From positions 16,988,001 to 17,052,000 of the forward strand of contig JAPYXD010000680.1 of assembly GCA_030998225.1 (NCBI GenBank): a stretch of DNA of 64,000 nt, read 5' to 3'. Source of the DNA: Diplolepis rosae (Eukaryota > Arthropoda > Insecta > Hymenoptera > Diplolepididae). The position numbers and the translations under genes are program-made. Under the pieces are notes generated by a model. The model was not told the origin of the DNA and did not search any database. It saw only the letters and a program-made list of their open reading frames with translations. This document shows positions 11,841 to 23,449 of the stretch, one piece after another. Every line of letters starts with the position of its first letter. The first letter of the stretch is position 1.

Positions 11841-12130
11841 AGTATATTATGTGCCTAGGCACACAATGAGGGTGATTGCGTGACGAGCGACAATGCTCGC
11901 AGGAGATCGAAGCCAAGGCGTAGTCGAGGCGTAGGTGAAGCATAGTCGAGACGTAGCTGAGGCAAAGCCGAGACGAATCCGAGGCGCGATCAGTCCTGCG
12001 AGCATTGTCGCGAGTCTCGCAATGTCCCGAATTGTGTGCATTGGCACATATTCTATTTTATGTGACTGTGGTGCGGATACGAGTTTTTATGCGTACATTG
12101 GAATCTAATCTAGTACTTATTGTAGTTGTT
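11841..12130 (-). mobile_element. Repeat family X, copy A (inverted, partial)
   Basis: Starts TATTATGTGCCTAGGCACAC and continues through a GC-rich block with repeated AGGCG/GAGACG words and GCGAGCATTGTCGC. It is the reverse complement of 37130-37392 and of 34130-34345. It ends where the neighbouring palindrome begins. Confidence 0.78.
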
Positions 12131-12141
12131 TGCTGCGTTAC

Positions 12142-12525
12142 AGGCCCTGTAAACTCTAATGGATGAATATGAAGAATTATGATTATTATTTTAGGCGTAG
12201 TACAAGTTGCGGCCAACTGTTGGCGCTACGTGTCGGCCCCGCTGCACCCCACCCCGCTCGCCTAAGTGTGCGTCTGTCCTCGCATATCATCGCTTGGTCC
12301 TCGTCGCACTGCGTTGCACGAATGTCAACAAACGTGAAAAACTGCAAACAACGAAAAATGAATTCAAGGAAGGTGATTTTGAATAAACGGCGGTGTGACA
12401 CTTAGGCGAGCGGGGTGGGGTGCAGCGGGGCCGACACGTAGCGCCAACAGTTGGCCGCAACTTGTACTACGCCTAAAATAATAATCATAATTCTTCATAT
12501 TCATCCATTAGAGTTTACAGGGCCT
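12142..12525. mobile_element. Perfect-arm palindromic element
   Basis: Two 127-bp arms (12142-12268 and 12399-12525) appear to be exact complements, starting AGGCCCTGTAAACTC and including GCGGCCAACTGTTGGCGC and GGCCCCGCTGCACCCC. They enclose a 130-bp unique loop. Arm identity this high means recent insertion or gene conversion. No target duplication was recognised. Confidence 0.85.
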
Positions 12526-13376
12526 GAGGTCTGGCAACTCCCGTGGTGGGGGATGTTCCCTTCTCGTAGTCAGAATGTTTCATATTTTCACCACAGATAG
12601 CGCTAGTATCGAGTAGTGTCCCGAATGACCGCACTATAGCATGTACGTATATAGATATACCCAAAACGTAGTCTGCTGTAGAGTTCTAAAGAGTTTATGT
12701 GACCGAGAATATGTCTGAGGGCACGGGAATATGACTGAGAATTTCTCTGATGAATGTGCTCTTCGAGGATTTATGAGAATTTAAAAATATTTTTCCGTAA
12801 CAGTTCAAGCTTTCAATTGTTTTTGATAAATGCTTTGTTCTGGAAGTTCGTGTAACACGCGCAATAAAAATGGAAAAAAAAAGAATATAGTTTGGAATTT
12901 TTTTTTTTAAATTATTTATAATCAAAATAAAGCTTCTTTCAAGTTCAAATACTGTGATCAGATGTACAGAAAGCATGCCACTCGACAAATAGAGCACTTA
13001 AAAAAGTACATAAACTGTCCCGAAACTTTCAAACAATTATTTTAATCAAAGCGTAATTTTTGCATAGAAAACTTGAATTACTTATTCTTTATGTTTGAAT
13101 TTAATATAATGGCTATAAAAAAATTTTTTTTGATATTGAATTCCGACAAAACTTGACATTTTTCGTAGTTTATTTTTATGAAACCTTCACTATTGCAGTT
13201 CATAGTGTTTGGAAATAAATTTACAATATTAAAAGGTTTAATGATAAAGAAAATATTGGTGAAGGTATGGTCAAATTCCCTTAAATTCTCTGTAAATTCT
13301 CAAGTTGTCTTAAAATGACGGTCACAGTCACAAGAACGTGACCGGATTTTAAATGTCCGAGAAATTTAGAACTCTA

Positions 13377-13908
13377 GTGGGATGGCGGCCTCAATCTATT
13401 TTTTTATATCTATGACTATTTGCTGATAGGTGATATAGCAAGAAGTGGCAAGAAGTCACAAGCAGTCACAAGTGAACAAGTCACAACCAGAAAAGAATGT
13501 TTTTATGGCGTTCAGGGCGCAGAAATTTGAACGCTGCAGAATTATGAACAGTGTTTTAAGTGTATTTGCGCAGTAGTTTGGTTGAATACAAAATCTTGGA
13601 GAATATTCATGAGTGATAAAGTGTTCTGTGAGTTCATACAAGTGTAAAACATCTTTTGAAGAGGTTAGAAAATGCTCTTCAACTGCGGTGCGCCGCTGGA
13701 CTGTTTCATTTTCGTATATTCCTCCAGAAGGCAACATAGTGCTCTCAGTGAAATAAAACGCCTGATTCCTCATCCTAGTCAAAAAGTTAAATCCCGGTGG
13801 GTTTTATCGAAGGTTTCTGTCAAGAAAAGTGCCAAGAGAAAGATGGTAGCTTCCACTTAAAGTGGGAGCATTTTAATTCTGAATACCTGCCAAAGTGCCA
13901 ATTTCGAC
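13377..13908 (+). promoter_or_regulatory. Menin upstream region and likely 5' UTR
   Basis: This is the sequence between the end of the 1.8-kb element and the menin start codon. It carries a short cluster of AGTCACAAG-like words (about 13440-13490). No TATA box or clear start site was seen. The transcription start is unknown; this is assigned by position only. Confidence 0.35.
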
Positions 13909-16900
13909 ATGGCGGGTTTCCGGGAAGAAGACAAAGCCCTTTTTCCGATCCAGAGCATTTCTTCGATAGTGCAGATTTTCCAGAATCAGCTGGAAAATAG
14001 CTCGGAACCAGATCTTGCTCTCTTGTCAATTCTGGTTGGGGCAGTGGAAAACTCCCTAACCTGCAATCGCGCATTTGCGTCGCAAGATTCAACTGTTTAT
14101 GATGAACCAAAACTCCCAGCGGTAGAGTTTCACATTGCAGAAGCTCTTTATACGAAATTTCAAGCGGTGATAAAAGGCGCAGTGGATTTAACAATTTATG
14201 ATACAAAATATGCTACCAGGGAGTTGGTTAAAAAAGTTTCAGATGTCATATGGAACTCGTTGACAAGAAGCTACTATAAGGACAGAGCACACCTGCAAAG
14301 TCTTTATAGTTATCTGACAGCAAATAAGCTAGATTGCTTTGGAGTAGCGTTTGCTGTGGTTGCAGGCTGTCAGGTTTTAGGGTTCAAGGATGTGCATTTA
14401 GCAATGTCAGAAGATCATGCTTGGGTTGTATACGGAGAAGATGGGTCAGAAACAGCTGAGGTTACGTGGCATGGTAAGTTTTATTCTATTTTCGAAGTAT
14501 AAAACACTTTGGATAGCTATGACGAACCTAAAACTTTTAGTAAAATTTCACAGCGATAAAATAAATTTTCCATTATTTATTACAATATGCATTTTCAGGT
14601 CCTTTTTAAAAAAAATCCATATCTCCCTCTAGATTCATGGTGATAATGCTGTTTTTCTTCTAAAATATGTATTAAGAATGTCTTCATGCAATAAGAAAAT
14701 CGGTATTATGAAAAACGCAATTTGTTTATGTAAAAACCTATTCTTTATAAACAAATTGATTTTTTTCAACTTCTGCGCCTCGGAGACAGGTTTTTCAAAT
14801 TAAAATACGATCCTTACTTTCAGCCGATTCCTGTGATACAAAAAAATGTTGGTATTTCCTTTTACTTTTCAAATTATTCGAGTATGAAGCGCGCTGAATC
14901 GCGCGCTCGACGTTCTTGTTTACCACATGACCACGACTCTAAAAAAATTCTAAGCAGGGGCAAAGGACTATTTTCAAACCATCTCCTTTAGTTTTTGTAC
15001 CAAACAAGAACACGTCGCGCAAAAAAAATTATTTGAATCAGGATACTTGGCTGCAAAACAGATCCCGAAAACACGTCAATTTCACAGCTACGTGCCGGGA
15101 ACTGATGGAAAACTCGTGTGCAAAATCTTTTCAGAAGACACTGACTGTTCGGTTGCAACTGTGTACAAAAAATGATTTGTTTAAAACAAAAATCTACGGC
15201 CAATTACAAAAATGTTGTTTTGTGAATAATATTCTATGAATAAATATATATTTCTTTCGAATAAATAATTCTGTCATATAATTTACAGGCGTGCCCAAAG
15301 CGCGATTCAGCGTGTGCACCGCACGCTTCAAAATCGAATAATTTGAAAAGTAAAAGGAAATAACGAAATTTTTTTGCATTACAGGAATTGGCTGAAACTA
15401 GGGATCGTATTTTAATTTGAAAAACTTATCTCCGAAGCGCAGAAGTTGAAAAACAATTAATTTGTTTATAAACAATGTGTTTTTACATAAACAAATTGCG
15501 TTATTTCATAATACCGATTTTCTTGTTATATGAAGACATTCTTAATACATATTTTAAAAGAAAAACGGCATCATCACCATGAATCTAGAGAGAGATATGG
15601 ATTTTTTTTCAAAAAAGGGCCTGAAAATACATATTGTAATAAATAATGAAAAATTTATTTTATTGCTGTGAAATTTTACTACAGCTTTAAGGTTCATCAT
15701 AGCTATCCAAAAAGTGTTTAATAGTCAAAATCCACGGACTTTGGGTTTTAGGGGTCTGAGTACAGGAATTTTGGCTCAATGCTTATTGTATGTTGAACTT
15801 TACATTATATCTAGGGAAATTTCATGTACTTACAGTTTTGAACGTTCATTGAACGATAACAAACTTTTTTTTCTAGAAGAAAATCAATTATTATTTTTAT
15901 ATTCAGGGCCCTTTAAATAAACAATCGTTCATTAAAAATACACTATGTTTTTAATTTTCTGGGACAATAACTAATCATTCAGTTTTCAAAAAAAAATCTT
16001 TTCCATCGTTCAATGAACGTTCAGAACTGTAAGCACATGGGAAATTTCAATAGTTTTTGATTCAATATTTCTGAATTTGTGAGGACCCATAAAGTATTTG
16101 AATATAGGTTTCAAATCAAAAACGTCAAGGAGTCAATAGACTTTCAGAATAAAGTATATTAGTTGCAACCAACCAAGGGTAAACTCAAGTTTCAAAATTT
16201 TAATAAGCCTTTTTTGAAAAAAAAAATTTGTGAATCCAAAACAATTTAAATTTTAGATACAGGTAACTGGAGCATTTTCATTCTGAAATATTCGACCAAA
16301 AACTTTGTGATTAAGGTATTCAAATTTAAAATGGAAAAAAATTAATTTTCGTATTTTCAATTTAGGAAAAGTTGGATTTTTTTATAATTATGATATTGAA
16401 TGTTCCTTAGGGACGTATAAGATTTTGCTGATGATTTGTTGTTAATTAAAGACTTGTTTAGTTTTTTTCCATAGATTGTGTGAAGAAAGAAAGATTTTAT
16501 TAAACGTAGTCGCTTTACAAAATTTAAATTTATAGGTATAAACTGCACTCCAAGATTATTTTATGCGTCGTTTATGAACGAAAGGATTTCAGTGTCCCGT
16601 ATCTGTTGATCAATTAGATAATTTAAAAGATAATCCACTAATTGCACTTTTTAACAATATAAAATTGCTTTGTGAAATTGTGAATATTTGAATTTAGCGT
16701 ATTCTTGTTTTATTCATGAAAACGCTATTCAATTTTCTTGCATTTTAAAAAATTTACTCACTTAAATTAGGCTTTTATTTCATTACGTATATTTTATACA
16801 TTTCGAAAGTGATCTGTGCCACAAAGAAGGAAGATTATGAAGAAAGAAAGAGAAGATCATAATTCAAAGAAGACGCAAATGAGAAAGTTTTATAGAAAAA

Positions 16901-18619
16901 TATCTCCGAATTTCATAGATGGTATATTAAATGACTTGTTCACATTTTTTATAAAATTTGGTGTCTAGACTTTATGTTTGATTTATTTAGTAAGTAATAC
17001 GAAAGTTATAATTTGAAAGTCTTTAATAAATAAACTATCTGAAATACATAAAAAGTGGAGCAAAGAAAATCTACTCTTATGATATATTTGAAAAGAATTT
17101 AAATTTTAATACTTCTCAAGACTTCGAATTTTATTCAGCCTTCACGTTCTAATATTTGAACTCAAATTTCCTGATTATTAGCAGTAACATCTGCTTTCTT
17201 TGTTCTTAGGGAAAGGAAACGAAGACAAACGAGGCCAGCCAGTGGAAGCAGGTGTGGCTTCTCGATCGTGGCTTTATGTTAACGGCCAAGCAGTAATATG
17301 CAATCGGACAATGGAAGTTGCGACGATTGTCTCTGCCATAAATCCTAGTCTCAGCGCAACTGCAGATGCTGCAGAAGTTGCATTACTGCAACAGGAATTG
17401 CTATGGCTTTTATATGATTTGGGACACCTTGCTAAATATCCAATGGCCTTAGGAAATTTGGGCGACCTAGAAGAGGCTGCCCCTACTCCTGGAAGACCGC
17501 CAGCAATTGATCTTTTTCAGGTAAAATTAATTTTAATTTCAGTTTTATTTATTTTATTTATTGGAAACTTTAAAATTGTATTTATATTTTCAGGAAGCCA
17601 TTCGTTCGGCTAGGAAGTATTACGGGAACGCACACGTTTATCCATACACATATCAAGGTGGATACCTCTATCGACACGGACTACACTCCGATGCTCTTTC
17701 ATCCTGGGCAGATGCTGCAGATGTTTTAAGAAAGTGTGTTACCTCTTTAAACAATATATACATTCTTTAGAATGTTATGAAATTTAAATTCTAATAAAAT
17801 GATCTTTCCAATAGATACGACTATTCAAGAGACGACGGAGAAATTTACAAAGAACTCCTAGAAATCGCCAACGAGTTAATTCCTCACGCAGTCCGAGCTG
17901 ACGAACGTCTTTTACGTCAGCCTCGATGCTTTGCACACCTTCTGCGATTTTATGATGGGATATGTCAATGGGAAGAAGGAGCAAACACCCCAGTTCTCCA
18001 CATTGGTTGGGCAAGACCTTTGGTAAACACCATCTCAAAATTCGATGCCAGTATTCGTGCCCAGGTCGTTATCGAGTGCTACGAAACCGAAATAAAACTG
18101 GAGGAAGAAAGTATGCAAAAAAGAGAAACGAGTCCCGACGAAACTCTGAATAATAATAACAATTACTATAAGACTAAGGAAAAAGGAAACGCTGCGAGAG
18201 ATTTGATTAAAAGTCTGGAATCCAAAGTTCCTGCAACTCCAGCACCAACACATCCCAGCATTCAAGCTTTGACTGCTGCCTGTAGCGAGAAAATCCTCAA
18301 TCGGGATTATTTGCTCCAAGGAGATGGCGAACCTTTCGTTGCTCCTCCGGAAATTGCTCTAGCACCTGCACCTTCTACCTCTCAAGAACCTCTAGTTCTA
18401 GATGTAGTGGCCGATGTTGATAACGAGAACCCAAAGATTACACTCTACAGTCAGAAGATGAAGGGACTGAAGGATTTGCTTCTAGCAGAAAAGCTGAATA
18501 CGCACGCGATTTCTTTGCAGTTAACTGCCCAAAGCCAAGTGCAGATTGGAAAAAAGACAAGAAGTGGAGACGAAATTGGAATCAATCAACGACCTAAGAG
18601 GACACGTCGAGATTTATAG
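13909..18619 (+). CDS. Mnn1: Menin, complete coding sequence in four exons
   Basis: Menin is a nuclear scaffold that links MLL/Trx-type histone H3K4 methyltransferases and transcription factors such as JunD to target genes. Coding exons: 13909-14473, 17210-17520, 17594-17733 and 17815-18619. Splice sites are GT-AG and the phases agree (1, 0, 2), giving about 606 residues, close to the roughly 610-615 of the human protein. Diagnostic conserved stretches are [50 protein letters not shown] (spanning exons 1-2), [29 protein letters not shown] and QLTAQSQVQ. The C-terminus is basic (RPKRTRRDL), as expected for nuclear localisation. The acidic/low-complexity linker between the core and tail is shorter in conserved content, as is usual for insect menin. 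The 2.7-kb intron 1 carries a foldback element. SIPA1L converges from the right. Confidence 0.96.
14499..15722. mobile_element. Foldback element with about 420-bp arms in menin intron 1
   Basis: Left arm 14499-14917 and right arm 15290-15722 are long inverted repeats, for example AAACACTTTGGATAGCTATG against CATAGCTATCCAAAAAGTGT. The arms differ by scattered substitutions and small indels. The 370-bp loop has short reading frames but nothing recognisable. It starts only 25 bases after the exon 1 splice donor. Confidence 0.82.
15807..16047. repeat. Short inverted repeat in menin intron 1
   Basis: CTTACAGTTTTGAACGTTCA near 15829 is matched by TGAACGTTCAGAACTGTAAG near 16014. The arms are about 45-50 bp around a 140-bp loop. 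The rest of the intron to 17209 is AT-rich with no feature seen. Confidence 0.6.
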
Positions 18620-21600
18620 TCTGCTTAATCCCGAAAGCCATGGTTGAGTATTTTTCATGGACAATGAATTTGTGATTCAAAAGTAGTTTTGATATTCAGT
18701 TTCTTTTTACTATTTTAAAATCTGATTGTAATTTAATTACGATTTTTTAAATGCCCGAAAAACTTTATTCGTCCCCTAAAAGAGTAAGAAATGTCGTACC
18801 TGCAGAGCGGATCGAATTGCATTTTTCTGTCTTTATTCTGATCTCCTGGTGCTTCAGTATTTGGCAGGTTAGATTTTTGCAAGCCAGTACAGAAACGAGA
18901 TATATAATACTTGTCGTTAGTCCTAGGCTACGTAGAATAGTTGTAAAGCAACAAAACTTTGTAGAAAAGTACAAAAAATTTTATTCATACGTCATACGTC
19001 CTGACCATTCCTGATCAGATTTAATTTATCAACTTACTTTTCAGGATTGAAAAGTAGATTCGTGCCAGGGTGGTTATTTATTTCGTAAATTAGTTTATTT
19101 ATCGACACAGTCGATGTTTCGGTGTAATGTATTTTTTATCTACTCTCTTGTTGCATTTTTCTTATTTATTGAAATGAGTTTTATTTTCAGTGGTCTATAA
19201 ATTGCAATATTGATTGCGATTGGAAAGTTGTCGTTAATATTTTTATTTACATAATAAGTATGTAGTTGAGTCTATATTAAAATGACGCTTTTACTATCTA
19301 GTTAGAGAAACCACAACATTCCACTCCATAGGTGGTGTAAACTGAATGAGTTTTACCTATAGTATCTTAAGCATCAAATGCTTGCTTATTTTTGTAGCTA
19401 TTTATTTCTAAAATAATTTTAAGTGTGTATTTATATAAGTACTCCTTTTCTATTAAGCATTGAGGTAAAATCAACGTCAGCAGCTTCTTTTTTTTAACAT
19501 TTACATAATTTTCAGAGTTTTAATTACAATTTGTTTCGACAACTAAAAAGCTGTTGTCGTTGAAAAATACTTGGCGTCTTTTTTATTTGTCTATTCTTCA
19601 ATATATTTGCTTTTAAAAGACACTTCCAGGAATGGAAATAGAAACTGTGGAATATTGTAATGTTAATTGGAGCAGGGTAAATTTAATTTTAATTTCCACC
19701 ATTACAATCGGGCTTGCCATGAACTGTAGCCGACGATTTAATTAACAATAAGAATGTCGTTTATCGTTAAAAAAATGCCCGTTATAATATGTCTGATAAC
19801 ATATTCATCTACTTATTGACTACATGTACTCTAGAAAGCAAGCTTTTTAATAGTGTTTTTAATCTTACTCGACCTTGACATTTACCCCAATTACTTCGAA
19901 TCTTGATAAATCGTTAAAGATACCCAGTACGTAAATTGCATCTGACGCGATGTTGCGTTCATTCGAAACTTCACGAATATATATAAATTGTTTGTTGCAG
20001 GATAAGGTTGTTAAAATGATTAATTATAATATTGTCAATGAATATTAATGGTTTGATGATCGCGTAATAATGAAGGGCGCTATTTTACTGTGATGCTGAG
20101 AATACTATTATATAATCTATTTATACACTAGTAATAATTATATTGCAAGGTAGCGAGAGAAAAGAATAGTTTCCATCAATGGGAAAGTATTTATTTCTTT
20201 CTCTAATCTTGGGCCATAAATACGATTATACTATTGTAGTTATACAGCGGTTGGATGTGGAATTAACTAATTGAAAGGTTTACCTTTTGTAACTTTACTG
20301 TCTTGCCATCGTATTTGTAATTTACTTCATAAGGTATACGACTAATTCTTGTAATTATCTCAATTATCAATGTGGGCATGGGCGATTATTCAAAATCGAT
20401 GCAGATAATTCTACAATCTCACTGAGAAGCTTGCAGTTAAGAAAAAAACTATTTGTGCAATGTATATTCAAATTTGTAAATTTGAATATATCTACATTTT
20501 TTCTGCATCGATTTTATAGATAAATTGGTTGAAATCCACATCCCGCTTCTCCTCGTTTATCGAAAGTTGGTGCACAATGCATAAAACAGTGTAAAGTTAT
20601 TAATTTATTATTTTTTTAAAGAAAATTATTCTAGGCAAACTTTTGAAATCAGAGTTGAGAAAAATCTTGAAATCAGGAAATTTTATTGGAGAATTTTAAG
20701 ATAAATTATAAAATAATTTTAATGTAAAATTATATTTAAAACTTCCTACTGGAGTATCAATTTTTTAAATCTGAAAATAAAAGTTGTAATTCTAGTGATT
20801 GTGAAAAACAATAATGAATTCCATTATTTTTTTTAGAAAATTTGTATTTTATGCAGATTTTAAAGTGTCGTCGATGAACGTACAGAAAAGAGAAATGTTT
20901 AAAGTTTTAATATAAAGATAATATTGTATGAAGAACATTATTTTTCTATTGGCAATGATGATTCAAATCTATTTGGTAGTATAATAATAACTCTAATTAT
21001 GAAAAGAGAAAAATTTTATGGATATTTGCGTGGACAGTAATTTTCGATTCTCTTGGAGAGAAAAAAGTAAACAAAAAGTCACAGAACAATCTGAATTTTT
21101 CGAAATAGAAAACCATAATCTTTCTTAGTGTCAGACTTTCCTTCACTCGAAAATTTTCTCTATTCAATAAACAGGATTGTTACAATAAGAAAGTATTTCC
21201 CTATCTCATCTCAAAGAAGCTTACATTTTTAAAAAGTAATCCTTAACTTATGACTGCGAGCGATTATTTTTAACATTACTAGTTTTTTATGTCTGCAAAT
21301 CGCTTTCATACTAACATTTTCTATTGGCTTTTTGTTTTTATTTCTTGCGTTCTTTTTATTCAGCACACCATATGCGTGTTTGCTTATATGCCAGAACTCT
21401 TCGGCCAACTTATAATTTTTTCTGAAGATTGGTAAAAATTCTGATTTTGAATGTTATTAAGAAGCAAGTGTGTGTGAAAATCCGAATAGAAAAAAAATAT
21501 GATTTAAAACTAAGAGAAGGTCGAAATATTCACTATATTTTATTGTTCCTTAGTCGCAGATTGAGATGCTTGAAATAATATTATCTAAATTAGAAGTTAT

Positions 21601-23449
21601 ATCTGCAAAATTTATCCTGATGTTAAATGTTGTACCTACATTTAAAAATTTAAACAAACATTTGTAAAAGGAATTCGAACTTCCTTGAAAGATTTTGATG
21701 CAAGCACGTTGTATGGTAGCTTTGTATCTGAATCTACTTATAATAGAAGAGTATCAGTTTTTTTGTAATCACCAGTTGTAATAAAAATGGACTTTTCAGA
21801 AGATTTCTAATAAAAATACAGAGTTCAAGGCTGGGATTTTTTCAGCTTTGAATTCTCTTTGGCTGAATAATCCATAATATGTAATAGTTCCAAGAAAATA
21901 AATCTACTTCCGCGGGGCATATTAACTAGAAATATAAGAAGCTATTAGAATGATAAGTTGAACGCTACCTTTGCCCTATTTGGTGTGCGAACTTTGATGT
22001 ACTTAAAGTGAAGAAGAAATGAAGGTTGATTGCGAACTGCTGCACCAGTGATATTCACATTAAACCCCTTTTCGATTACATTCTATTCGTAACTTGCTAA
22101 TTTGTAATACATTTTTTAGTTAATATTTTTCTAGATTTTCTTATACAAATTTCTTGAAATAAATTATAGTTGTCGTTTCACGGCAAAACTCTTGAAATTA
22201 AATATTTTCTGATAAGCAAGCATTGTTTCTAATAAAACATCCTTAATTAAATTATTTTTGTCATAAAAAGGCAGATTCAATTAGTGGTTACAAGAATTTT
22301 TAAAAAATTAATTTAAAATTTTGATATTTTAGTGAATTTGTATTTTAAAACTGAAAGAAAAAACTTTTGATGTATTGAGTCTCGAATAGAGTGTAATTGC
22401 AGTTATGATTGTTAACTGACAGATCAGTGAGTTGTAAGGCATCATAAAATGTCTTGTTTTTCTGTGGATTACAATAAACTATTTTATTCTAGTTACCCTG
22501 GTACTTATTTGAATAAATTCCTGAGTGTTAAACTGTGATTAGGAACCAGCAAAAAATTAAATACTTGTTTATACAAACGTTGTACATAATATTTTATTGT
22601 ATGACTTAACACACATTTGTGACAAGGCTTTAGACGAAGTCATTCTCTCGAGATTTAGACAATAGCAACATGAGTCATATTGGAAAGGCCTTAAATCTCA
22701 AGAATGCTTTTAAACTGTTATATAAAATATGTAATAAATTACAGAATGGTTAATGATTATTCAAACGGCAATAACAGTAATATTTGGTCATTGGTCTCTT
22801 GTTAAGAATTCAAGTATAAAGTCACGATCTTACAATTATAAATTCACAAACTCATTCTCTTCTTTCCGCCAAAAAACATGATTTGTGATACTGTATCTTA
22901 GAATCTCACAGTATTAAATTCTCGTGGCAGGCACCATTTTCTACGAAATACAGCACGGTGGTAACTTATTTTACGTTCCTTAAACCTAGGGCGAATTAAA
23001 TTTACTATACAAAGTTTCGACACTAGTTTGAAATCTAAGGCAAACGTAAGGAAAAAATATATATGTAAAGTTGATTGAATGCAAGAATATAAATTGGATT
23101 TCAATTTTTTTCTTTTCTTTACATCTACGTGATTTAGAAATAAGAGACTTACTAATACTGCATTTAATCGTACACGTGTTTCAAAATTCTTTGAAAAAAT
23201 TCCAGTATCTTAGGTACATTCCTAAGTATAGGGCTAATTGGGAACGTTTTATCTATTCTAAGGATAATCATAATTTTTAAAGTTTTTTAGCAGAGATACA
23301 TGATTCAATCTACAATGAAATAAACTAGGAAACACGCTGAGGAGGTTATACGATTTTTAAACTTAATACCGCTATTTTTGTAATATAAAATTTATAAATC
23401 TTATTCTACCTTGACTACAAAATAGAGTACAGATAAGTATCTCTTTTTA
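18620..23449. other. Convergent intergenic spacer (menin 3' UTR side and SIPA1L 3' side)
   Basis: It must contain the 3' UTRs of both genes. AATAAA-type signals are scattered, one at about 21166-21171 on the plus strand. On the minus strand an AATAAA overlaps the SIPA1L stop codon (23446-23451), probably too close to be used. Small reading frames here lack coding features. No repeat family of this window was recognised, so this stretch is cleaner than the rest. Confidence 0.5.

Larger units (their letters stand above)
11598..13376. mobile_element. 1.8-kb element with about 225-bp terminal inverted repeats
   Basis: Left end TAGAGTTCTAAATTTCTCGG at 11598 and its complement ending at 13376. The arms (11598-11823 and 13142-13376) match nearly base for base; the right arm has a 12-base insertion. 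Between the arms are two other elements (11841-12130 and 12142-12525) and about 600 bases of sequence with no evident gene. The ends sit on TA dinucleotides. No transposase was seen. Confidence 0.8.

Noticed and set aside
13456..14206. Minus-strand frames overlapping the menin start
   Set aside because: They overlap the conserved menin exon 1 antisense and lack similarity or splice support.
17561..17770. Separate 69-codon gene between menin exons
   Set aside because: This is menin exon 3 read with intron flanks.
18751..19014. 87-codon plus frame after menin
   Set aside because: Lies in the presumed menin 3' UTR, with no domain and no splice signals linking it to the gene.
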